The notes: generated by a model not told the origin, from the letters alone. Numbered from the stretch's first letter, positions 34,685-44,263 are shown. The stretch: DNA of 64,000 nucleotides from Rhizobium sp. CCGE 510 (GCF_000292525.1 NZ_AEYF01000045.1:186001-250000); one strand, 5' to 3'. Made by a program: numbers and translations.

Positions 34685-34800
34685 CTGCAGCCATCGCAAC
34701 ACACGGGCTTGGCAATCCTTCGGCTTCGGTCGGCCCGCGAGCACGGCCGACCACTTAAAGATAGCGCTGGCGGAAAAGCCGCCCGCGCTTTCCTTCGGCT

Positions 34801-35469
34801 TTAGAGGCCGAAAACACCGGGGAGGCCGGAGATGTCGGCGATCTCGACGTAACCATAGAACGGGTTGGCGGGCTCATGGCCGCGGTTCACCCAGACCTTG
34901 TTTTTGATGCCGATATCGTTAGCCGACATATGGTCGTAACGGAACGAGGAACTGCAATGGACGACATCTTCGGGGGCGCAGCCGAGCATGTCGAACAGGT
35001 ATTCGAAGGCCTGCAGGCGCGGCTTGTAGGCTTGCGCCTGTTCGGCCGTGTAGACCGCATGGAAGGGAGCGCCGAGCTTTTCGACGTTCGACATGATCTG
35101 CGAATTCATCGCGTTCGACAGGATCACCAGCGGGATCTTCTTGGCAACCTTCGCAAGGCCAGCCGGTACATCCGCATGCGGACCCCAGGTCGGCACCCGC
35201 TCGTAGACCGTGCGGGCGTCTTCGTCGTTGAACTTGACGCCGTTGCGCTTGCAGGTGCGCTCGATCGAATTGTGAACGACCTCGGCATAGGGTTTCCAGT
35301 CGCCCAGGACCTCGTCGAGGCGATAGGCGGCGAAATTCCGGATGAACTCGGCCATGCGGGGTTCATCGAGCTGGTCGCTGTAAAGGTCGTGCGCCGCTTC
35401 CGCCATCTGGAAGTTGGTCAGCGTGCCGTAGCAGTCGAAGGTGATGTATTTCGGACGCGCGAGGGTCAT
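34801..35469 (-). CDS. haloacid dehalogenase type II-like HAD hydrolase
   Basis: A 222-aa HAD-superfamily protein. Nucleophile D12 lies in ITFDCYGTLTNF, motif II Ser/Asn in VILSNAMNSQ, motif III Lys in AYKPRLQAFEYL and a C-terminal acidic motif in RYDHMSANDIG. Spacing and DCYGTL fit L-2-haloacid dehalogenases, though many family members act on other small acids or phosphates. ATG 35469 has AAAGGA seven bases ahead; 14 upstream codons are discounted. It is convergent with gabD-like and divergent from the second GNAT gene. Confidence 0.82.
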   Translation of the reverse strand: MTLARPKYITFDCYGTLTNFQMAEAAHDLYSDQLDEPRMAEFIRNFAAYRLDEVLGDWKPYAEVVHNSIERTCKRNGVKFNDEDARTVYERVPTWGPHADVPAGLAKVAKKIPLVILSNAMNSQIMSNVEKLGAPFHAVYTAEQAQAYKPRLQAFEYLFDMLGCAPEDVVHCSSSFRYDHMSANDIGIKNKVWVNRGHEPANPFYGYVEIADISGLPGVFGL

Positions 35470-35863
35470 GGGCATATCCTTTGGAGAGTGGACCGGGGCA
35501 TTTGAACTCATGATAAACGCGGCCCGCCCCGCGGCTCGCCTGAATGTGACGGCTATCGAAGCAGATTATTTCGTGTCGAAAGCTGGCTTTGGCAGATGGT
35601 TGCGGGTTCCTGCCGCCGGCGGATGCGGAAGGACGGGGGACCATCGGCTAGGTCACCCTATGTTATATCCCTCTGTTTTGACCGGCTCGTCGCAGTAAGT
35701 GCAGCGAATTTTGCGCGCGATCCACCCCGTGAGCCCACATGCCAGCATAAGATGCGGCGGGCGATAAAGGGAAAACGATAAGATACCGCTCAGAGCGTAG
35801 CCTTCAGACGATTAGGCAACCGGCACTCCTTCACACTTCCACCCAGGAAATGAAGGAAGTGTC
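35470..35863. other. divergent intergenic region, HAD / GNAT
   Basis: About 390 bp with no gene I can support. Its right end forms a hairpin over the ribosome-binding site of the GNAT gene. Confidence 0.55.
35833..35862 (+). promoter_or_regulatory. hairpin masking the GNAT ribosome-binding site
   Basis: ACACTTCC (35833-35840) pairs perfectly with GGAAGTGT (35855-35862). The second arm contains the Shine-Dalgarno sequence and ends one base before the ATG. Such a fold would hold translation low unless opened. Confidence 0.5.
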
Positions 35864-36697
35864 ATGCAGACAAGCCAGATCGATTTCGCCGCTTTCGGCA
35901 CCGAACACCTGGATGCCGCCCTCAACCTGTCGCGGCAGGCAGGCTGGCCCCATCGTCCGGAGGATTGGCAGATGGCGCTTGCCTTGAGCGAAGGCGTCGT
36001 GGCCATCGAGAACGACCGGGTGGTCGGCACCGTGCTCGTAACCTCCTACAAGCAAGACTGCGCCACGATCAACATGGTCATCGTCGATGAAGCCATGCGC
36101 GGCCGCGGGCTTGGCCGCAGGCTCATGGATGCTGCAATGGAGCTTGCCGGCAAACGCCCGCTCAGGCTTGTTGCGACCGCCGATGGCCTGCCGCTCTATG
36201 AGAAGCTCGGCTTCCGCCAGACCGGCCGCATTCTGCAGCACCAAGGCATCGCCGGCGAGGTCGTGGCGCCAAAGACCACCTCGGCCGCCGCTAAGGCCGA
36301 TTTCACCCCTATTGCCGAACTCGATCGACAGGCCTTCGGCGCCGATCGCGCCGATCTGATCGCATATCTCGCCAAGGTCGGCGAACTTGCCGTGGTCCGC
36401 CGCAACGGACGGGTCACCGGTTTTGCGGTCCTTCGCACCTTCGGCCGGGGCGAGGTCATCGGCCCCGTCATTGCCGGCAACCTGGAGGACGCCAAAGCGC
36501 TCGTCGCTCACTTCATCGCCCGGCGGCCCGGCGTGTTTCTCAGGGTCGATACCACCGCTGCCGCCGGCCTGTCCGACTGGCTGGTCGAACAGGGCTTCGC
36601 CCATGTCGGCGGCGGCATCGCCATGATGAAGCCATCGATTCCAGACGCCGATTCCGCCGCCACCATCTTCGCCCTCGCCAACCAGGCGCTCGGCTGA
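35864..36697 (+). CDS. double-GNAT acetyltransferase
   Basis: A 277-aa protein with two GNAT halves. The first (about 8-130) has a textbook acetyl-CoA loop, DEAMRGRGLGRRLMDAAM; the second (about 145-265) is diverged. It is a paralog of the protein at 25300-26175. It lies 13 bp before the aminotransferase gene and is probably co-transcribed with it. Acceptor substrate unknown; an amine or amino acid is reasonable from context. Confidence 0.83.
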   Translation: MQTSQIDFAAFGTEHLDAALNLSRQAGWPHRPEDWQMALALSEGVVAIENDRVVGTVLVTSYKQDCATINMVIVDEAMRGRGLGRRLMDAAMELAGKRPLRLVATADGLPLYEKLGFRQTGRILQHQGIAGEVVAPKTTSAAAKADFTPIAELDRQAFGADRADLIAYLAKVGELAVVRRNGRVTGFAVLRTFGRGEVIGPVIAGNLEDAKALVAHFIARRPGVFLRVDTTAAAGLSDWLVEQGFAHVGGGIAMMKPSIPDADSAATIFALANQALG

Positions 36698-36710
36698 TCC
36701 GGAGAGTATG

Positions 36711-38087
36711 ATGCACAGCAATTCCCTTGTCGAACTCGACCGCGCCCATCTCGTGCACCCCGTTGCCTCCTACCGCAATCATGAAAAGCTCGGCGTACGT
36801 GTGCTCGCTTCCGCCAAAGGCGCGACGGTGACCGATGCTTCCGGCAAGCAGTTGGTCGATGGCTTTGCCGGCCTGTGGTGTGTCAATGCCGGTTACGGTC
36901 ATGAATCGATCGTCGAGGCAGCGGCGCGGCAGATGCGCGACCTGCCCTATGCGACAACCTATTTCGGTCTCGGCTCGGAACCGGCGATCCGGCTTGCCGC
37001 GGCATTGGCCGAACGGGCCCCAGGCGACCTCAACCATGTCTACTTCACCCTGGGCGGATCCGATGCCGTCGACAGCACGATCCGTTTTATCCGCTACTAC
37101 TGGATCGCCCGCGGGCAGCCGCAGCGCGACCAGTTCATCTCGCTCGAGCAAGGTTATCACGGTTCTTCGACTGTCGGGGCAGGGCTGACGGCGCTTCCGT
37201 CGTTCCACGCCGGCTTCGGCATTCCCTTCGACTGGCAGCATAAAATCCCCTCCCACTACGCCTATCGCAACCCGGTCGGCCAGGATCCGCAGGCTATCAT
37301 CAACGCTTCCCTCGCAGCATTGCGGAGCAAGGTCGAAGAGATCGGCTCCGATCGTGTCGCCGCCTTTTACGCCGAACCCATCCAGGGTTCGGGCGGCGTG
37401 CTGGTGCCGCCGAAGGGCTGGATGAAGGCGATGCGCGCGCTCTGCAGCGAGCTCGGCATCCTGTTTGTCGCCGACGAAGTGATCACCGCTTTCGGCCGCA
37501 CCGGCCCGCTCTTTGCATGCGAAGAGGACGAGGTCGTTCCGGACTTCATCACCACGGCAAAGGGGCTGACCTCCGGCTATGTGCCGATGGGGGCGGTCTT
37601 CATGGCCGACCACGTCTACCAAACCATTGCGGATGGTGCCGGTGGCGCAGCCGTCGGTCACGGTTATACCTATTCGGCCCATCCCGTCAGCGCCGCCGTC
37701 GGCCTCGAAGTGCTGAACCTTTATGAAACCGGCCTGCTGGCGAACGGCCGGAAAGCCGGCGCAAGGCTGATGCAGGGGCTTGAAGGCCTCAAGGACCATC
37801 CCCTGGTCGGCGATGTGCGCGGCCGCGGCATGCTGGCCGCCGTCGAGCTCGTGGTCGACAAGGAGAAGAAGACGCCGTTGCCGGCGGCCGCCGATCCGGC
37901 TCGCCGGGTCTTCGACCGCGCTTGGGAAAACGGCCTGATCATCCGTGCCTTCGGCAACGGCGTCCTCGGCTATGCGCCGCCGCTCTGCTGCACCGACGCC
38001 GACATCGACGCGATCATCGAGCGCACGCGCAAAACCTTAGACGACACCCTGGCTGACCCCGATGTACGCGCAGCCCTGAAGGGCTGA
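36711..38087 (+). CDS. class III omega-aminotransferase
   Basis: A 458-aa PLP enzyme. The Schiff-base Lys is at 284 in ITTAKGLTSGY; the cofactor pocket shows TLGGSDAVDSTIR, GYHGSS and the Asp in FVADEVITAFGRTG. It belongs to the group of putrescine/beta-alanine/GABA:pyruvate transaminases (SpuC, BauA and relatives). Two ATG codons are adjacent (36708, 36711); the second is better spaced from GGAG. Its semialdehyde products would suit the dehydrogenases nearby. The divergent Lrp-type gene downstream may control it. Confidence 0.87.
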   Translation: MHSNSLVELDRAHLVHPVASYRNHEKLGVRVLASAKGATVTDASGKQLVDGFAGLWCVNAGYGHESIVEAAARQMRDLPYATTYFGLGSEPAIRLAAALAERAPGDLNHVYFTLGGSDAVDSTIRFIRYYWIARGQPQRDQFISLEQGYHGSSTVGAGLTALPSFHAGFGIPFDWQHKIPSHYAYRNPVGQDPQAIINASLAALRSKVEEIGSDRVAAFYAEPIQGSGGVLVPPKGWMKAMRALCSELGILFVADEVITAFGRTGPLFACEEDEVVPDFITTAKGLTSGYVPMGAVFMADHVYQTIADGAGGAAVGHGYTYSAHPVSAAVGLEVLNLYETGLLANGRKAGARLMQGLEGLKDHPLVGDVRGRGMLAAVELVVDKEKKTPLPAAADPARRVFDRAWENGLIIRAFGNGVLGYAPPLCCTDADIDAIIERTRKTLDDTLADPDVRAALKG

Positions 38088-38190
38088 GGGGGCGGGCAGC
38101 CGTTGCGATGATCCCTGCGCCGATGCCCATGTGAGCATCCTGCCCTTGTCGCCGCCGCGGTCACGCGCCCGACGGGGTCGACCACCAAAA

Positions 38191-38667
38191 CTAGAGCGGA
38201 AACAGGCTCGTCAATGGCATGTGCGCCTTGACGATCGGCGACTTCAGAACGACGAAGCTGAAATACTTGTCGATGCCGATCTCCATGTCGGAGAGCCGCT
38301 CCATGATCGTCTGGTACTCGCCGATCCCGGCTGTCACGAATTTCAACAGATAGTCGTAGCCGCCGGAGACCAGATGGCATTCGATCACCTGGTCGATCTT
38401 CTCGACCGTCGTCAAAAACCGGGCGAAATCGATTTGCCGGTGGTTCTTCAGGGTGATCTCGGTGAAAACGGTCAACGTCTGTCCGAGCTTGGCGACATTG
38501 ATCTGTGCGGAATAGCCCTCGATATATCCTTCCGACTGCAGCTTCTTCACCCGCATCAGGCAGGGGCTGGGCGACAGGTTGACGAGCTCGGCGAGCTCGA
38601 CATTGGTGACACGGCCATTCTTCTGCAATTCATGCAGAATTTTTATATCGATCCGGTCGAGTTTCAT
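38191..38667 (-). CDS. Lrp/AsnC-family transcriptional regulator
   Basis: A 158-aa regulator. The N-terminal helix-turn-helix (about 1-60) has DIKILHELQKNGRVTNVELA and LSPSPCLMRVKKL; the C-terminal RAM ligand domain (about 65-145) has HLVSGGYDYLLKF. GGAG lies before the ATG. It is convergent with the aminotransferase gene and likely senses an amino acid or amine that the cluster degrades. Confidence 0.9.
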   Translation of the reverse strand: MKLDRIDIKILHELQKNGRVTNVELAELVNLSPSPCLMRVKKLQSEGYIEGYSAQINVAKLGQTLTVFTEITLKNHRQIDFARFLTTVEKIDQVIECHLVSGGYDYLLKFVTAGIGEYQTIMERLSDMEIGIDKYFSFVVLKSPIVKAHMPLTSLFPL

Positions 38668-38866
38668 CGCTCCACTCCGCCTGTCGAACCTGCCAACGCT
38701 GCAGCATATTGTGCCGCCACTTTCCCAACACTAGCACGTTGAAGGCTCGAGTCGATCGCGTTTCGGCAGGTCGCGGAGGGACGAACAAGATGCGGCTCGG
38801 TCTACGGCAGCATTTTATGCTGTCTGGCCGGCGGCGCCATGATGTGTGACACCACGCGGCCGTGTT

Positions 38867-39940
38867 CTAGACATTGGAGGAATGGATCGCGTCGCAGACG
38901 GCGTCCGTGACGTCTTTGGTCGTGGCGGTGCCGCCGACGTCGGGCGTGAGGATGCCCGCGCCGGTGACCGCTTCGACGGCGCGCATGAGACGAGCTGCGG
39001 CCTCCTGCTCGCCGAGATGGTCGAGCATCTGCACGGCGGTCCAGAAGGTCGCGATAGGGTTGGCGATGCCCTTGCCGGTGATGTCGAAGGCCGAGCCATG
39101 GATCGGTTCGAACATCGAGGGAAACCGGCGCTGCGGATCGATATTCGCCGTGGGGGCGACACCAATGCTGCCGGCAAGCGCACCGGCAAGGTCGGAGAGG
39201 ATGTCGGCATGCAGGTTGGTCGCAACGATCGTGTCGAGGCTCTGCGGCTTCAGCGTCATCCGCACCGTCATGGCGTCGACCAGCATCTTGTCCCAGGTGA
39301 CGTCAGGGAACTCTGCAGCCACCTCAGCGGCGATCTCGTCCCACATGACCATGCCGTGGCGCTGGGCATTCGATTTGGTCACGACCGTCAGCAATTTGCG
39401 CGGCCGTGCCTGCGCCAGTTTGAAGGCGTAGCGCATGATGCGGGTGACGCCGACGCGCGTGAAGATGGCGACCTCGGTTCCGACTTCCTCGGGCAGGCCG
39501 CGATGAGCGCGGCCGCCATGGCCGGAATATTCTCCTTCGGAATTCTCGCGGACGATCACCCAGTCAAGATCGCCCACCCCGCAGTTGCGCAGCGGAGAGG
39601 TAATGCCTGGCAGGATTTTGGTCGGCCGGACATTGGCATATTGGTCGAAGCCCTGACAGATCGGCAGTCTGAGCCCCCAGAGGGTGATGTGGTCGGGAAC
39701 GTCCGGCGCGCCGACGGCACCGAAATAGATCGCGTCGAATTTCTTCAGCCGCTCAAGTCCGTCGGACGGCATCATCACGCCGTGCTTCTTGTAGTAGTCG
39801 GAACCCCAGTCGAAATTTTCGATGGCGAACCTCACGTCGCCGAGGCGTTTTTCCAGACTTGCGAGCACCGTGCACCCGGCGGCAATGACCTCTGGTCCGA
39901 TCCCGTCCGCGGGGATGGCTGCGATTGAGTATTCACGCAT
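38867..39940 (-). CDS. ttuC: tartrate dehydrogenase / D-malate dehydrogenase
   Basis: A 357-aa beta-decarboxylating dehydrogenase of the isopropylmalate/isocitrate family. N-terminus IAAIPADGIGPEVIAAG, substrate Arg/Tyr region IVRENSEGEYSGHGGRAH, and metal Asp residues in DAMTVRMTLKPQSLDTIVATNLHADILSD. HGGRAHRG after the Tyr is typical of tartrate dehydrogenase/decarboxylase (TtuC) and D-malate dehydrogenase (DmlA), which overlap in activity. GGAGAAA precedes the ATG. It stands alone, and no regulator for it is obvious. Confidence 0.87.
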   Translation of the reverse strand: MREYSIAAIPADGIGPEVIAAGCTVLASLEKRLGDVRFAIENFDWGSDYYKKHGVMMPSDGLERLKKFDAIYFGAVGAPDVPDHITLWGLRLPICQGFDQYANVRPTKILPGITSPLRNCGVGDLDWVIVRENSEGEYSGHGGRAHRGLPEEVGTEVAIFTRVGVTRIMRYAFKLAQARPRKLLTVVTKSNAQRHGMVMWDEIAAEVAAEFPDVTWDKMLVDAMTVRMTLKPQSLDTIVATNLHADILSDLAGALAGSIGVAPTANIDPQRRFPSMFEPIHGSAFDITGKGIANPIATFWTAVQMLDHLGEQEAAARLMRAVEAVTGAGILTPDVGGTATTKDVTDAVCDAIHSSNV

Positions 39941-40104
39941 TGAATTTCTCCAGTAACGTCTTCCGCCGGTCTTATCCGTTGAGGCTCACGCGCTCCTCGT
40001 GAAGCCTAATGCGGAGCGCTCGATTTACACAATGGCGGAGCATGTTCATTCCCGATGGCGCCATCGTCGAATGCCGTTGAAAATGCTGGCCGGCTTTGGG
40101 CAAT

Positions 40105-41100
40105 TCAAGCCGATGATCTCTGCACAAGACGCCCGGGCAGAATAATCGTTTCGGCTTCGCGTTTGCCCGTGATCATTGCGACCATGGTGTCAATCATCTC
40201 ATCGGCAGGCTGTTGGTAAGAAGTCAATTGATAGGCGGGAGCGGCGCCGAGCTCGATATTGTCGAAGCCGACGATCGCCAGGTCATGTGGAACGCGAAGC
40301 CCGAATTCGCTGCGGACCACATCCATTGCTCCGAGCGCCAGAATGTCATTCTCGCACATCAGCACATCGATGCGCGAGGCTGGGGAGGTGGCGGTCAGAT
40401 AGGCGCGCGCCGCTTCTGCACCGGCGTCGGCGCTGTAACGTTCTGCAGTCAGCTCAACGACGCCTTCGACGCCCTTCCGCTGCCAGAATTTCAAATAGTG
40501 ATGTCGTCGGCCGAGCGCGGTCGACAGGGTCTTCCCTCCCGTCATGAAGCCCGGACGGCGATACCCTTTCTCGAACAGGTAATTTACAATTTCGCCGAGA
40601 GCGAGTTCGGCATTGCAGGCGACGGCGGGAACGCCGGGGATTTGGCTGTCTCGTGCAAGAACGAACATCGGCGGGAAACCGGGGCCAAGCCGTTGCCCCC
40701 CCAGCGTTTCCTCACGAAAGGCGGTGCCGAACAGAATGACGGCGTCGAACTGCCGCTGATCGGCGTTGATCAGCGCATGAATGTGATCGAAATGGCGGTT
40801 GATGTTGATCAGTACGGTCAGCAGACCCTCTGCCTGCAGACGCTCGGTCAGCATCTCCAGAACGGGGAGCTTATGTGGGTTGGTGAAGTCGTCGACGAAG
40901 ACGGCGACCTGATGCGTGATGTTCGTCGCAAGGCTGCGTGCAAGCAGGTTGGGTGAGTAATTCAGAGCCTCTGCCGCCTCAAGCACCTTCTGTCGGCTGG
41001 CATCTGTAATTGACGCACCTGGAGTGAAGGCGCGGATGACCGTCCATTTCGATACGCCGGCGGCTTCCGCCACCTCTTTTGCTGTCGCCCGCTTGCGCAT
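40105..41100 (-). CDS. LacI-family transcriptional repressor
   Basis: A 331-aa LacI/GalR protein. The DNA-binding part (TAKEVAEAAGVSKWTVIRAF, residues about 5-25) and hinge (NYSPNLLARSLAT) precede a periplasmic-binding-protein-like ligand domain (about 60-325). The recognition helix VSKWTVIRAF departs from the common VSxxTVSR, so its operator may be distinct. ATG 41100 has AGGAGG seven bases ahead; 11 upstream codons are dropped. It is divergent from the sugar ABC operon, with paired operator-like sites between. Confidence 0.9.
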   Translation of the reverse strand: MRKRATAKEVAEAAGVSKWTVIRAFTPGASITDASRQKVLEAAEALNYSPNLLARSLATNITHQVAVFVDDFTNPHKLPVLEMLTERLQAEGLLTVLININRHFDHIHALINADQRQFDAVILFGTAFREETLGGQRLGPGFPPMFVLARDSQIPGVPAVACNAELALGEIVNYLFEKGYRRPGFMTGGKTLSTALGRRHHYLKFWQRKGVEGVVELTAERYSADAGAEAARAYLTATSPASRIDVLMCENDILALGAMDVVRSEFGLRVPHDLAIVGFDNIELGAAPAYQLTSYQQPADEMIDTMVAMITGKREAETIILPGRLVQRSSA

Positions 41101-41116
41101 CTGCCGCCTCCTCGAT

Positions 41117-41132
41117 TGGAATGAATATTCCA
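41117..41132. promoter_or_regulatory. palindrome upstream of the lacI-type gene
   Basis: TGGAAT, GAAT, ATTCCA: a 6-bp inverted repeat with a 4-bp spacer, 17 bp before the repressor start. One more TGGAAT follows at 41147-41152. It could be an autoregulatory site; it does not resemble the CCGG-centred sites. Confidence 0.4.
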
Positions 41133-41195
41133 CAAAAAAATAAAAATGGAATGGATGCTTGATTTTTGTCGAGGATAAAGTAATTTCACTCGGCT

Positions 41196-41209
41196 TGCTA
41201 CCGGGTGCA
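41196..41209. promoter_or_regulatory. LacI-type operator O1
   Basis: TGCTACCGGGTGCA, a near-palindrome with the central CCGG of LacI/GalR operators. Its centre lies 21 bp (two helical turns) from O2. Confidence 0.6.
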
Positions 41210-41216
41210 AATGGAG

Positions 41217-41230
41217 TGCAACCGGTAGCA
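41217..41230. promoter_or_regulatory. LacI-type operator O2
   Basis: TGCAACCGGTAGCA, near-palindromic around CCGG, 41 bp before the binding-protein start codon. It matches the reverse complement of O1 in 13 of 14 positions. Confidence 0.65.
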
Positions 41231-41271
41231 TTGGGAGGTCCACCCGGTCTGGATCATTTTGGGAGGGTAAA

Positions 41272-42219
41272 ATGAAATTTGGTCTGAAATCACTTTTCGC
41301 AGGCGCAGCCTTTGCGGCCGCGATCATCGCGTCCTCGGCGCTCGCCAATGCCGCCGACATTCGCATCATTGCCGTCACCCACGGTCAAGCCAACGATCCA
41401 TTCTGGTCCGTCGTCAAGAACGGCGTGACAGCAGCGGCCAAGGACATGGGTGCCAGTGTCGATTATCGCGCTCCGGAAACGTTCGACATGGTGTCGATGG
41501 GGCAGCTCATCGATGCTGCCATCAATCAGAAACCCGACGGGCTGATCGTCTCCATTCCGGACGCCTCGGCGCTCGGTCCTTCCATTAAGAAAGCCGTCGC
41601 TGCCGGGATCCCGGTCATCTCAATCAATTCCGGCTCCGATGTTTCGAAAGAGTTGGGAGCGCTTCTGCATGTCGGTCAGGACGAATATACCGCCGGCAAA
41701 GCCGCCGGCGCGAAGCTGCAAGAGCTCGGCGGCAAGGAAGGCCTGTGCGTGAACCAGGAAGTCGGCAATGTTTCGCTCGATCTGCGTTGCAAGGGCTTTG
41801 CCGATGGTTTCGGCGGCAAAGTCACCGTGCTTCCTGTCAGCAACGATCCGGCCGATGTTCGGGCGAAGGTCAAGGCAGCGCTGAGTTCCAACTCGGCCGT
41901 CGATACCGTTATGGCGCTCGGTGCCAGCACAGCTGGTGAGCCGGCGTTGGCAGCCGTCGAAGATGTCGGCATGACCGGCAAGATCAAGGTGGCAACCTTC
42001 GACCTCTCGGCTGATTTTCTGAAGGCGGTGGCGGACGGAAAGGCCGCTTTCGCGATCGATCAGCAGCAATTCCTTCAGGGCTACTTGCCTGTCGTGTTTC
42101 TGGCCAATTACGCCAAATACGGACTCATCCCAGGTGGCAACGTTCCCTCCGGTCCGAACCTGATCACCAAGGAAAAGGCCGCCCAGGTAGTCGATCTTTC
42201 CGCCAAGGGGATCCGCTGA
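41272..42219 (+). CDS. sugar/polyol ABC transporter, periplasmic binding protein
   Basis: A 315-aa type-1 (RbsB/FrcB-like) binding protein. A Sec signal peptide (MKFGLKSLFAGAAFAAAIIA, cleavage near LANAAD) leads into IRIIAVTHGQANDPFWSVVK; conserved ligand loops are SIPDASALGP, ISINSGSD and GLCVNQEVGN. GGGAGGG precedes the ATG. First gene of a five-gene operon with permease, ATPase, a Hyi-like isomerase and an inositol-dehydrogenase-like enzyme. Ligand is probably a sugar, inositol isomer or other polyol (inference). Confidence 0.88.
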   Translation: MKFGLKSLFAGAAFAAAIIASSALANAADIRIIAVTHGQANDPFWSVVKNGVTAAAKDMGASVDYRAPETFDMVSMGQLIDAAINQKPDGLIVSIPDASALGPSIKKAVAAGIPVISINSGSDVSKELGALLHVGQDEYTAGKAAGAKLQELGGKEGLCVNQEVGNVSLDLRCKGFADGFGGKVTVLPVSNDPADVRAKVKAALSSNSAVDTVMALGASTAGEPALAAVEDVGMTGKIKVATFDLSADFLKAVADGKAAFAIDQQQFLQGYLPVVFLANYAKYGLIPGGNVPSGPNLITKEKAAQVVDLSAKGIR

Positions 42220-42252
42220 CCGAGATTGCCGAAAGGCATCCTCCCCGGAGTT

Positions 42253-42276
42253 CCTCCCCGTTATCGGGGAGGGGCT
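42253..42276 (+). terminator. intra-operon hairpin (attenuator or mRNA stabiliser)
   Basis: CCTCCCCG, TTAT, CGGGGAGG: a perfect 8-bp stem with a tetraloop, followed by GGCTTTGG rather than a U run. It sits in the 125-bp gap after the binding-protein gene, where many ABC operons have a hairpin that keeps binding-protein mRNA in excess. Confidence 0.6.
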
Positions 42277-42344
42277 TTGGTTTGATGGAACGCGCTGCGA
42301 GGCAGCGCAGATGAAGCGCTAAATTACATTCACAGGGAGGAATC

Positions 42345-43466
42345 ATGGCTTCGCTTGAGCAGAAAGCGGCGGTCGCGCCGAAAGCCGATGAGCGTATCAA
42401 GCAGGTGGGCTTTCTGACGCAACTGATGCGTCGGCCCGAGCTTGGAGCCGTGGCCGGCCTGGTGCTCGTCATCGTATTTTTCTTTCTCACCGCAGACCCC
42501 ACGATGTTTTCGCTCTCGGGCGTGATGACGATCATGGCGCCGGCTTCCCAATTGGGCATCCTCGCTATCGCAGCCGCACTCCTGATGATCGGCGGCGAGT
42601 TCGATCTCTCGATCGGTTCTATGGTCGCCTTCGCTGGACTGGTCTTTGGTGTCATCCTGACGAACTTCGGTCAGCCATTGTCGGTCGCCATCGTGATGAC
42701 GATGCTTTTCGCCGCCGTCATGGGCGCGATCAACGGACAAATCGTGATCCATACGCGACTGCCATCCTTTATCGTAACGCTGGCGTTCCTGTTTATTCTC
42801 CGCGGCCTGACGCTTGTCGGCCTGAAATGGGCGACCGGTGGCTCGACGCAGCTCCGCGGCATCAGCGACCATGTCAAAGACAGCCCACTGCTTGGAATTT
42901 TCTCTGGCGAAGCCCTGAAGGGCGCCTTCCTATGGCTTGCGGATCATGATCTGATCGACAAGTTCCCCAATGGCGTGCCGAAGGTCACGGGCGTTCCGGT
43001 TTCCGTCTTGTGGTTTGCAGCCCTTGCTTTGCTTGCGACCTGGGTCCTGTTGCGTACGCGCACCGGCAACTGGGTCTTTGCAGCCGGCGGCGATCCCAAT
43101 GCGGCGAGGAACTCAGGTGTCCCGGTCCACAGGGTTAAAACCGGCCTCTTTGCGCTGACGGCATGTGCGGCAGCTCTCGTTGCGATCATCACCGTACTCG
43201 ATGCCGGCTCCACCGACGCCAGGCGTGGATTTCAGAAGGAATTCGAAGCCATCATCGCGGCCGTTATCGGCGGATGTCTGCTCACCGGCGGCTACGGCTC
43301 GGCGATCGGCGCATTCTTCGGTGCGATTATCTTCGGCTCGGTTTCGATCGGTCTGACCTATACCAAGTTCGACTCCGACTGGTTTCAGGTGTTCCTGGGC
43401 TCGATGCTGTTGCTGGCCGTGCTCTTCAACAATTTCATTCGCCGCAAGGTTACCGGGGAGCGCTGA
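42345..43466 (+). CDS. sugar/polyol ABC transporter, permease
   Basis: A 373-aa membrane protein of the RbsC/FrcC family. After a hydrophilic N-terminus (about 35 residues) it has eight to ten helices, the [13 protein letters not shown]-type motif here as [16 protein letters not shown], and GGSTQLRG then [19 protein letters not shown] near the end, which is standard for this family. GGGAGGA precedes the ATG. It ends two bases before the ATPase start. Confidence 0.9.
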   Translation: MASLEQKAAVAPKADERIKQVGFLTQLMRRPELGAVAGLVLVIVFFFLTADPTMFSLSGVMTIMAPASQLGILAIAAALLMIGGEFDLSIGSMVAFAGLVFGVILTNFGQPLSVAIVMTMLFAAVMGAINGQIVIHTRLPSFIVTLAFLFILRGLTLVGLKWATGGSTQLRGISDHVKDSPLLGIFSGEALKGAFLWLADHDLIDKFPNGVPKVTGVPVSVLWFAALALLATWVLLRTRTGNWVFAAGGDPNAARNSGVPVHRVKTGLFALTACAAALVAIITVLDAGSTDARRGFQKEFEAIIAAVIGGCLLTGGYGSAIGAFFGAIIFGSVSIGLTYTKFDSDWFQVFLGSMLLLAVLFNNFIRRKVTGER

Positions 43467-43468
43467 TC

Positions 43469-44263
43469 ATGGCTGACGTCAACATTCGAACTCCGGTCAT
43501 CGAAGTGGCCGATATTGTCAAGCACTACGGTTCGGTGATCGCATTGAACGGCGTGTCCATGCAAGTCTCAGCCGGGGAGGTGCTTTGTCTTCTGGGAGAC
43601 AATGGCGCGGGCAAATCCACGCTGATCAAGACGCTATCGGGCGTTGTCCGCCCTAGTGGCGGCGAGTTCCGGGTAGAGGGAAAGCCGGTCGATTTCAGGA
43701 GCCCCCGGGATGCCCTCGATGCGGGGATCGCGACCGTCTACCAGGATCTTGCGATGATCCCCCTGATGTCGATCACCCGCAATTTCTTCATGGGGCGGGA
43801 ACCTCGCAGAGGCGTCTTCCCATTCCGCCACATCGACTTCGATCACTGCAATGATGTCACGCGCGAGGAAATGCGAAAGATCGGCATCGATATCCGCGAT
43901 CCCAACCAGGCCGTCGGCACTCTGTCCGGCGGTGAACGCCAGTGCGTGGCCATCGCACGAGCCGTCTATTTCGGCGCCAAGATCCTCATCCTGGACGAAC
44001 CGACCTCGGCGTTGGGTGTGGCGCAGACCTCAATGGTGTTGAAATACATCCATCAAGTCCGCCAAAGAGGATTGGGCGTCATCTTTATCACCCACAATGT
44101 CCGCCACGCCTATGCGGTGGCCGACTGTTTCACCATCCTCAACCGGGGTCAAACGCTTGGCACATACGCAAAGGCTGATATCGCCATGGACGAACTCCAG
44201 AACCTGATGGCCGGTGGCAAGGAGCTGCAGCAGTTGTCCGAAGAACTTGGCGGTACGGTTTAG
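43469..44263 (+). CDS. sugar/polyol ABC transporter, ATP-binding protein
   Basis: A 264-aa single-domain ATPase, the FrcA form rather than the usual 500-aa double ATPase of sugar importers. Walker A is [16 protein letters not shown], signature [14 protein letters not shown], Walker [14 protein letters not shown]-loop FITHNVRHA. It must work as a homodimer. The start ATG 43469 lies just after the permease stop; the longer upstream frame is antisense-type shadow of the permease. Confidence 0.9.
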   Translation: MADVNIRTPVIEVADIVKHYGSVIALNGVSMQVSAGEVLCLLGDNGAGKSTLIKTLSGVVRPSGGEFRVEGKPVDFRSPRDALDAGIATVYQDLAMIPLMSITRNFFMGREPRRGVFPFRHIDFDHCNDVTREEMRKIGIDIRDPNQAVGTLSGGERQCVAIARAVYFGAKILILDEPTSALGVAQTSMVLKYIHQVRQRGLGVIFITHNVRHAYAVADCFTILNRGQTLGTYAKADIAMDELQNLMAGGKELQQLSEELGGTV

